From positions 1-22,745 of the forward strand of contig CAZBUK010000065.1 of NCBI GenBank assembly GCA_964495085.1: a stretch of 22,745 bases of DNA. Direction: 5' to 3'. Below, piece by piece: positions 14,409 through 20,617 of the stretch. The notes under the pieces are model-generated. The model was given only the letters and a program-made list of their open reading frames with translations. It made no database searches and was not told the origin of the DNA. Positions within the stretch are counted from its first letter, which is position 1, and every line of letters begins with the position of its first letter. Source of the DNA: CAZBUK01 sp964495085. GTDB lineage: Bacteria; Bacteroidota; Ignavibacteria; T3Sed10-11. A program made the translations under genes and the position numbers.

Positions 14409-17222
14409 ATGAAGCGTTTGCGTATCTTTCTATTCCTCTGTATTCTTCTCGGTATTGCAGAAACAGCAGCGGCGCAGTTCTATTGGTTCGGCCGTAACAA
14501 GATCCAATATACCGACTTCGACTGGCATATTCTCCGTACCGATAATTTCGACATATACTTCTATTCCGATATGCGGGATCTCGCGGAACGGGGTGCCGAA
14601 ATCGCCGAAAGGAGCTTCTCCGAGCTGGAGCAGAAATTCAACCACACCATCCGGAGACGCATTCCCCTCATCTTTTACAGCTCTCATCTCCACTTTCAGG
14701 AAACCAATATTACTCCGGGATTCATACCGGAAGGCGTGGGCGGGTTTTTCGAGTTTATCAAAGGCAGAGTTGTGATTCCCTTCAACGGCTCGATGCATCA
14801 GTTCGAACATGTCATCCGCCATGAGCTCGTGCACGTGTTTATGACCGGAAAAATCGCACAGGTCCTGCGCGACCGCCGGCAGAGCGCAGACCGGCTCCCT
14901 CCGCTCTGGTTCGTCGAAGGCCTCGCCGAATACTGGTCGACCGGGTGGGACACTCAGGCGGATATGGTTATACGCGACGCAGTACTCAGCGGCTACGTCG
15001 TGGGACTCTCGAACATAGAACGGTTTTACGGCTCCTTTCTGATGTACAAACTCGGTCAAAACGCGGTTCAGTATATGGCAGAAACTTACGGCGAGGAAAC
15101 CGTCCTGCTGCTGATGGAAAATTTCTGGGTCTCATCTTCGTTCAGCGAAGTGATAAGGACGACTATCGGGAAAGACTACCGCGCCTTCGACGAGGAATGG
15201 CTATACCGGTTGAAGAAGGATTACTATCCGCTGCTTTCCGACAGCGATCATCCCAGCCGGGTTACGAAAAAGATCATGACGCGTGGTTTCAATGCGACGC
15301 CGGTATACACGGAGATCAACGGAAAGCGGGAGGTGTATTTCGTGGGGAATCACTCGGGGTACACCAGTCTCTTCAAGGTCGATATCGAAACACCCGACGC
15401 GAAACCGGTCGTGGTCATACGGGGAGAACGTACGAGCGAATTCGAATCCTTCAGATTATTCCAGAATTCTATCAATATTTCGGGCGACGGCATTCTCGCG
15501 TTTGTGACGAAGAGCGGAGAAAGCGACGTGCTGCATCTCTACGATATCCGGCATGACCGTCTCCTCGAAACCAAGCGGTTCGACGATCTGGTTATGCTGA
15601 ACTCCCCACACTGGTCGCCGGACGGAGAAAATATCGTCCTGTCTGCCGTCGATATGGAAGGCTACCGCAATCTGTTTATCTATGACAGAACGTCCGAATC
15701 GCTGCGAAAGGCGAGCGCTGATATATACGACGACCGGGATCCGGCATGGTCGCCGGACGGATCGCTCATCGTATTCAGCTCTGACCGCTCCCCGGCGGGT
15801 AGGGAAGGGTATTATAATCTCTTCCTCATGATCGCCGAGACAGGCGAGATCGTCCCCTTTACCTACGGCAATAATAATTTTCATTCACCCGCCTGGTCGC
15901 CGGAAGGCGACAGGATAGTCTTCGTTGCCGATATAGACGGTGTGAGAAATATCTGGACTGCCGAAGTGGACGTTTCGATAGCGACTGCACGTGCAGTCAA
16001 GCTGACCGAGTTCACTACCGGCGCCTTCGACCCCTCATGGACATCGACGGGAGATCTCTTGTTTACCGCTTATGAGCAGGGACGTTTCCATATACGGAAA
16101 CTCGAGAACATTGCGGAGAGAATAGCCGGCGAAAACCATGCGGTCGAGTTTCCCAGACCGGAAAGAAACGAATCCTGGAATACAGGCCGGATCCGGGGGG
16201 ATGTTGATGCGCGCGTCGAATCGTACAAACCCAGATACACGCTCGACATTGCTCAGAGCCAGATATCCACCGACCCGATCTTTGGAACGAGCGGCGGAGC
16301 GGTAATATCCCTCTCCGACCTGCTCGGGAACGACCGGTTCAATTTCCTCATATATAATACCGCCCAGTCACAGGATGAATTTCTTGAGAGTTTTAATATC
16401 GCCGTATCCCGCATCTCGCTGCTCAAGAGAACCAACTATGCCTACGGCATCTTTCACTTTGCGGGACGGCGGTACGATCTCACCGATCCCGATCTGTTCT
16501 TTTACGAACGCCAATTCGGAAGCTACTTTGCAATGAGCTATCCGCTCTCGGTCTTCAAACGAATCGAACTGACGACATCGATAAGCCATTCGACGAAAGA
16601 ATTATTTTTCGAATTCGGCGAGCGGAAAGCGCTCATGTTCGGAAATTCCATATCCTTCGTCCTCGACAATTCGCTATGGGGTCTGACCGGTCCGCTAGAC
16701 GGCAGACGATTCCTCGTCAGTCTCGCATATATAACCGACATTCAGCATGGGAACGTAAACTACTATACCTTGATGGGCGATTACAGGAATTACTGGCGGA
16801 TCGGAGACCGCACTGCGCTCGCGTCGCGCTTCCAGTTCTTTTATAACCATGGCGAAGAAGCACGGCGTTTCTTCATGGGAGGGAGCTGGGATCTCCGCGG
16901 ATATAAACGCTGGTCGCTCCGGGGCCAGAAATTATGGTTGACAAGCCAGGAACTCCGGTTCCCGTTTATCGATCAGCTCGGACTTCTCTTTCCATTCGGC
17001 GGCATCGGACTCGGTTCGATCAGGGGCGCCCTGTTCTTTGATGCCGGCAGCGTCTGGGATACCACCTACCATGAAACGCTCGGCAGCGTGGGTGCGGGTC
17101 TCAGATGGAATATCGGCGGCGTTCTGGTACTGCGGTATGATATCGGAAAGCGAATCGAGAACAATTTTACAAGCATGCAACGGGGTCTTTTTCAACAATT
17201 CTTTTTCGGGTGGGATTTTTAA
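14409..17222 (+). CDS. Outer-membrane fusion: gluzincin peptidase, TolB-like propeller, Omp85-type barrel
   Basis: A 937-residue exported protein with three recognisable modules. Residues 1-23 are a signal peptide (MKRLRIFLFLCILLGIAET, then AAAQ), which is why I start at the ATG at 14409 rather than a GTG at 14382. Residues about 24-280 resemble peptidase-MA/gluzincin proteins: HELVH at 138-142 supplies zinc ligands and catalytic Glu, and WFVEGLAEYWS supplies the third ligand Glu170. Residues about 290-560 carry TolB/WD40-like repeats (SPHWSPDGENIVL, DPAWSPDGSLIVFSSD, SPAWSPEGDRIVFVAD, DPSWTSTGDLLF). Residues about 610-937 look like an Omp85/BamA-type barrel, with the loop-6 motif GSWDLRGY, alternating strands and a terminal aromatic (WDF). 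No POTRA repeats are recognised. Likely an outer-membrane protein with large periplasmic domains. It abuts the BamB-like lipoprotein gene (TAA directly followed by ATG). Function is unknown. Confidence 0.85.
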   Translation: MKRLRIFLFLCILLGIAETAAAQFYWFGRNKIQYTDFDWHILRTDNFDIYFYSDMRDLAERGAEIAERSFSELEQKFNHTIRRRIPLIFYSSHLHFQETNITPGFIPEGVGGFFEFIKGRVVIPFNGSMHQFEHVIRHELVHVFMTGKIAQVLRDRRQSADRLPPLWFVEGLAEYWSTGWDTQADMVIRDAVLSGYVVGLSNIERFYGSFLMYKLGQNAVQYMAETYGEETVLLLMENFWVSSSFSEVIRTTIGKDYRAFDEEWLYRLKKDYYPLLSDSDHPSRVTKKIMTRGFNATPVYTEINGKREVYFVGNHSGYTSLFKVDIETPDAKPVVVIRGERTSEFESFRLFQNSINISGDGILAFVTKSGESDVLHLYDIRHDRLLETKRFDDLVMLNSPHWSPDGENIVLSAVDMEGYRNLFIYDRTSESLRKASADIYDDRDPAWSPDGSLIVFSSDRSPAGREGYYNLFLMIAETGEIVPFTYGNNNFHSPAWSPEGDRIVFVADIDGVRNIWTAEVDVSIATARAVKLTEFTTGAFDPSWTSTGDLLFTAYEQGRFHIRKLENIAERIAGENHAVEFPRPERNESWNTGRIRGDVDARVESYKPRYTLDIAQSQISTDPIFGTSGGAVISLSDLLGNDRFNFLIYNTAQSQDEFLESFNIAVSRISLLKRTNYAYGIFHFAGRRYDLTDPDLFFYERQFGSYFAMSYPLSVFKRIELTTSISHSTKELFFEFGERKALMFGNSISFVLDNSLWGLTGPLDGRRFLVSLAYITDIQHGNVNYYTLMGDYRNYWRIGDRTALASRFQFFYNHGEEARRFFMGGSWDLRGYKRWSLRGQKLWLTSQELRFPFIDQLGLLFPFGGIGLGSIRGALFFDAGSVWDTTYHETLGSVGAGLRWNIGGVLVLRYDIGKRIENNFTSMQRGLFQQFFFGWDF

Positions 17223-18380
17223 ATGGACAGCTGGTATCGATCGCCGGGTTTGTTAATCGTTACCGTAATTCTGATAGTTATCTCCGGGTGCGGATCACTC
17301 AGGATCGATCACTCGCTCCCCGAATCCCCCGACAACTGGCTCCTTGCGGGCGGAAATCATTCCCGCACGAACTACACGCCGGCAGACGCATCTCCGCCCT
17401 TTACTCGTGCCTGGTCGTATTCGACCGGGGGAGGATTCGGACAGACCGCCGCGGTCATTGCGGGAGATTTTCTTATCGTCGGCACGCTTCACGGTGAAGT
17501 ACATATGATCCATCTTCCTTCCGGAGAGCGGGTTGGGTACCGCAAGGTTGACGGCCCCGTCTCCCATGCCCCCCTCGTTTACAGGAACACGCTCATCATC
17601 CCAGTCTCCTCAGGAAACAATTCACTCGATGCTTACGATCTTCGCACCGGGAAGTTTATCTGGCGTCTCAGGCTCGGAGCCATCGAGTCGGCTCCGCTTC
17701 TGTACAACGGAACAATCTATACGTCAAGTATAGAAGGTACCGTATATGCGATCGAACCTGAAGAGGGAGAAATCCTCTGGGATTATAAGATCGGGGAGAG
17801 ACTCTATTCATCCCCTGCCGCCTCGAGTTCGTTGATTTTTATTGGATCCAGCGACGGGCATATATACGCTCTGGATGCCCAAACCGGGATGCAGCGATGG
17901 AAAAGCGAGGCTTTCGGTGTGATCATGGAACAGCCGGCAACGGACGGGAAATACGTATTTCTGACGGCGCGGGATTCTTTGATCGCAGCCGTCGACGCGG
18001 GAACGGGAGCTACGGTCTGGCAAACCCGGCTCGGGGCAAGGATCTACTCTCCCCCCTCAATCGGCCGTAACAACGTATATGTCGGGTTTTCCGATGGTAC
18101 CGTCTTTTGCCTGCGAAAGGATACAGGAGATCCGGTTTGGCATTTTAAGAGTGAATCCGTCATCAGCGGGCAAATCATTGTCTCGGACAAATATATATAC
18201 GTCGCCTCGCTCGATTCGTATGTGTATATTCTGGATGCCCGGACCGGCCGTCAGATCTGGAGTCAGAGTCTCGGTACCAGAATCAAAACTGCTCCCGTGG
18301 TTTGGAAGGAATATATGTTTATCCTACCGGATGACCGGAACCTGTATGCATTCAGGAGTGATGCATCTTTAATACCCTGA
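17223..18380 (+). CDS. BamB-like PQQ-repeat beta-propeller lipoprotein
   Basis: A 385-residue lipoprotein, near the length of E. coli BamB (392). The N-terminus has a hydrophobic run ending in the lipobox ISGC with lipidated Cys23; the next residue is Gly, not the Asp that would retain it in the inner membrane, so outer-membrane anchoring from the periplasmic side is likely. The rest is a beta-propeller of PQQ-type repeats: IYTSSIEGTVYAIEPEEGEILW, then IFIGSSDGHIYALDAQTG, VYVGFSDGTVFCL and IYVASLDSYVYILDARTG blocks, most ending in a Trp followed by a strand. In E. coli BamB binds BamA POTRA domains and assists barrel assembly. Here the gene starts on the base after the stop of the Omp85-type fusion, so partnership is a reasonable inference. 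An enzymatic PQQ role is unlikely because the dehydrogenase active-site residues are not evident. Confidence 0.85.
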   Translation: MDSWYRSPGLLIVTVILIVISGCGSLRIDHSLPESPDNWLLAGGNHSRTNYTPADASPPFTRAWSYSTGGGFGQTAAVIAGDFLIVGTLHGEVHMIHLPSGERVGYRKVDGPVSHAPLVYRNTLIIPVSSGNNSLDAYDLRTGKFIWRLRLGAIESAPLLYNGTIYTSSIEGTVYAIEPEEGEILWDYKIGERLYSSPAASSSLIFIGSSDGHIYALDAQTGMQRWKSEAFGVIMEQPATDGKYVFLTARDSLIAAVDAGTGATVWQTRLGARIYSPPSIGRNNVYVGFSDGTVFCLRKDTGDPVWHFKSESVISGQIIVSDKYIYVASLDSYVYILDARTGRQIWSQSLGTRIKTAPVVWKEYMFILPDDRNLYAFRSDASLIP

Positions 18381-18384
18381 TAGC

Positions 18385-18413
18385 TTGACATTCAATACGT
18401 TAAAGTTTATCTT
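18385..18413 (+). promoter_or_regulatory. Candidate sigma70-like promoter of the Crp/Fnr-PHP-ribH unit
   Basis: TTGACA (18385-18390, a perfect -35) and TATCTT (18408-18413) are separated by 17 bases, starting four bases after the lipoprotein stop codon. This gives a leader of about 85 bases before the Crp/Fnr start at 18506. It supports transcription of the downstream genes as a unit separate from the outer-membrane pair. Confidence 0.5.
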
Positions 18414-18424
18414 ATCAAGAACTT

Positions 18425-18446
18425 AGGGTTCCTTTTACCCAACCCT
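18425..18446 (+). repeat. Inverted repeat in the Crp/Fnr gene leader
   Basis: AGGGTT-ccttttaccc-AACCCT is a perfect six-base inverted repeat just downstream of the candidate -10 box. It could be an operator (for example autoregulation by the encoded regulator), an mRNA hairpin, or a weak terminator for the upstream gene, although no T-run follows. It does not match the Crp/Fnr consensus TGTGA-N6-TCACA or TTGAT-N4-ATCAA, so autoregulation is not supported by sequence. Confidence 0.3.
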
Positions 18447-18505
18447 GATAATCCTCCCGGATATTTCCAGGAGATATTCCCTCACCTTTGGGATCGTTTA
18501 CTCTT

Positions 18506-19186
18506 ATGGATTTTCTTAATCTCGTCCGTAACGTGCCGATTTTCAGTGAGCTGGACGAAAAAGAGCTAAGAAAAATTGCAGACATCGGTATAAGCAGAAA
18601 GTACTCGAAAAATGCAATCGTCTTTTTGGAAGAAGAAGCGGGAGCCGCGCTTTTTATAATAGTCTCCGGAAAAGTCAAGGTCGTACGAACGGATGATGAG
18701 GGCAAGGAGGTTATTTTATCTATTTTAGGTCCCGGTGAGTTTTTTGGAGAGATGGCAATACTCGACGGATTACCCCGTTCTGCGACTGTTGTTTCAATAG
18801 AGGAATCCGAACTCTTCATGATCCACCGCAGGGAGTTTCTTCAGCTCATCGAGAATTCTCCCCAGGTCGCAGTCTCGCTTCTGCGGGAACTGACGGGCCG
18901 TCTCAGGAAAGCGGACGAACAGATCAAGAGTCTCTCGCTGAAAGACGCGGTCGGGAGGGTAGCGAACGTTATCATCCAGCTCGCCGACGATGCCGGGAAA
19001 ATTAAAAAGGGCCAGGTTATCATTCCGGATTTTCCGTTACAGCAAGACCTCGCGAATATGGCGGGGACTTCACGGGAAACCATCTCAAGGACTATTCATC
19101 AGTTTATCCGCGAAGGGTATCTGGAGCAGCGGGGCAACTCACTAGTTATTCTCAATTTCGAAAAATTCAAGAGTACGTACGCGTGA
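18506..19186 (+). CDS. Crp/Fnr-family transcriptional regulator
   Basis: A 226-residue regulator with an N-terminal cyclic-nucleotide-binding fold (about 8-125) and a C-terminal winged helix (about 150-222). The phosphate-binding cassette GEFFGEMAILDGLPRSATV fits the cAMP/cGMP-binding consensus, including the Glu and the Arg-Ser pair that contact the cyclic phosphate. There is no N-terminal Cys cluster, so it is not a classical Fe-S Fnr. The helix-turn-helix LANMAGTSRETISRTIHQF holds the family's R-E-x-x-S-R recognition helix. The frame can be extended to a TTG at 18488, but the ATG at 18506 gives the usual N-terminus (MDFLNLVRNVPIFSEL). It is the first gene of a tight unit with the PHP protein (10-base gap). 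Target genes are not visible. Confidence 0.95.
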   Translation: MDFLNLVRNVPIFSELDEKELRKIADIGISRKYSKNAIVFLEEEAGAALFIIVSGKVKVVRTDDEGKEVILSILGPGEFFGEMAILDGLPRSATVVSIEESELFMIHRREFLQLIENSPQVAVSLLRELTGRLRKADEQIKSLSLKDAVGRVANVIIQLADDAGKIKKGQVIIPDFPLQQDLANMAGTSRETISRTIHQFIREGYLEQRGNSLVILNFEKFKSTYA

Positions 19187-19196
19187 TATTGAAATA

Positions 19197-20099
19197 GTGG
19201 CACGGGAAAAAGTTACATACCTAAACCACGCCGACGCGATTCCGGGTGATCCGGTCCTGTCGGAAGTGCGGAGGGGGGAGGGGAAAGCGGCGGATATGCA
19301 TATGCATACCGTGTACTCGGACGGCTCATATAATCCATCCCGGGTCGTCGAACTCGCCAAAAAGAAGAATCTCTCCACCATTGCGATCACAGATCATGAT
19401 ACCGTTGCGGGAGTCAATGAGGCTCTGCGTGCGGGCGAACGGCTCGGCATCGAGGTCGTCCCGGGGATCGAATTAAGCGCCCACTGGCAGTCGAGAGAAG
19501 TTCATATTCTCGGATTGTTCGTCGACATCCACAATAAGCATCTCCTCGATCACCTTTCCATCTTCCGGCTGGAACGCGTCAAGCGCGCCCGGGAGATCGT
19601 TCATAAACTCAATGAGCTCGATATACCGGTTTCCATCGATTCGGTCCTCGACAGCGTCGACGGATCGGTCGGAAGACCTCATATCGCGCAGGCTGTCCTG
19701 GACACAGGACATGTACGATCGTATCTCGAGGTATTTCAAAAGTACATCGGATACGGAAAACCGGCCTTCGTGGAGAAATCCAGGTTCGAAGCCGTCGATG
19801 CAATTCGGCTGATTGCCCATGCCGGCGGACTCGCATTCATTGCACATCCCACCGAGACCGTCCACCAAACGATCCTGTTCGAATTGTTCAAAGAGGGTCT
19901 CGACGGCATCGAAACGGTTCATCCCTCGCTTACGAAACAGAAAACATTGACCTATCGAGCGATTGCGAAAGAGCACTCGCTGCTGGAAACGGGAGGTTCG
20001 GATTTCCACGGCGGAAAGAAGAACGATGAGTCGAACGTGGGCGAATATTATATACCGGCGGAGTTTCTCGACGCAATGCGAAAGCGTCTCGTTGCATAA
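19197..20099 (+). CDS. PHP-domain metal-dependent phosphoesterase (YciV/TrpH-like)
   Basis: A 300-residue PHP-family hydrolase. Metal-binding motifs are DMHMHTVYSDGS (Asp33, His35, His37), AITDHDTVAG, PGIELSA, FIAHPTE and the terminal GGSDFHGG. Conserved GRPHIAQAVLDTGHV and YIGYGKPAFVEK segments place it in the YciV/TrpH family, whose studied members act on nucleoside 3',5'-bisphosphates and short RNA 5' ends. Whether this member acts on nucleotides or RNA is inference. The start is uncertain: the frame opens with GTG at 19197, giving 32 residues before the motif; a GTG at 19266 would give a more typical short N-terminus. The ATG at 19296 is too late because it would drop Asp33. It is followed after 15-24 bases by ribH. 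Confidence 0.9.
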   Translation: MAREKVTYLNHADAIPGDPVLSEVRRGEGKAADMHMHTVYSDGSYNPSRVVELAKKKNLSTIAITDHDTVAGVNEALRAGERLGIEVVPGIELSAHWQSREVHILGLFVDIHNKHLLDHLSIFRLERVKRAREIVHKLNELDIPVSIDSVLDSVDGSVGRPHIAQAVLDTGHVRSYLEVFQKYIGYGKPAFVEKSRFEAVDAIRLIAHAGGLAFIAHPTETVHQTILFELFKEGLDGIETVHPSLTKQKTLTYRAIAKEHSLLETGGSDFHGGKKNDESNVGEYYIPAEFLDAMRKRLVA

Positions 20100-20123
20100 C
20101 ACCGACAACAGGAAATGAAGATC

Positions 20124-20585
20124 ATGTCATATCAGGGAAAACTAAATGCAGAAGGGCTCTCATTCGGATTGATTGTGAGCAGATTTAACGAAACTATCTC
20201 GCAGAGACTGCTCGACGGGGCACGGGATTGTCTCTTCCGTCATGGATGCGCCGAAGACGCCGTCCACGTCTATTACTGCCCGGGAGCGTTTGAGATACCT
20301 CAGGTCGCCCGTAAGCTTTCGTCGACCGGCAGGTACGGCGCGCTCATCGCGTTGGGCGCAGTGATACGCGGCGAGACGCCTCATTTCGATTATATCGCAG
20401 CCGAGGCGGCCAAAGGCATTGCCCAGGTCGGGATGACCGGACAATGTCCCGTGATATTCGGCGTTCTCACCACGGACACGACCGAACAGGCTTTGGAGCG
20501 GTCGGGAGGCAAAGCGGGGAACAAGGGATGGGATGCCGCGCTCGCGGCAATTGAAATGATACGTTTGTTTGAGCAGATCAAGTAA
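20124..20585 (+). CDS. ribH: 6,7-dimethyl-8-ribityllumazine synthase
   Basis: A 153-residue enzyme catalysing the penultimate step of riboflavin synthesis, joining the ribityl-aminouracil to 3,4-dihydroxy-2-butanone 4-phosphate. Conserved elements are SRFNE, PGAFEIP, the substrate loop GAVIRGETPHFDYIAAEAAKG with the catalytic-type His, FGVLTTDTTEQALERSG and AGNKGWDAALAAIEM. Family members form icosahedral or pentameric assemblies. Two starts are possible: ATG at 20115 (156 residues) directly abuts AGGA, while ATG at 20124 lies ten bases after it, a more workable spacing, so I chose the latter. No other riboflavin gene is adjacent. It sits between the PHP phosphoesterase and the PorZ-like gene, in the same direction. 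Confidence 0.96.
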   Translation: MSYQGKLNAEGLSFGLIVSRFNETISQRLLDGARDCLFRHGCAEDAVHVYYCPGAFEIPQVARKLSSTGRYGALIALGAVIRGETPHFDYIAAEAAKGIAQVGMTGQCPVIFGVLTTDTTEQALERSGGKAGNKGWDAALAAIEMIRLFEQIK

Positions 20586-20617
20586 CGGGTGATAAATCGA
20601 TAAGGTACCGAGGAATA

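Noticed and set aside
19198..19217. TGGCACGGGAAAAAGTTACA as a sigma54 promoter
   Set aside because: The -24 half matches, but the required GC at -12 (TTGC with proper spacing) is missing, and the site is inside the PHP coding region.
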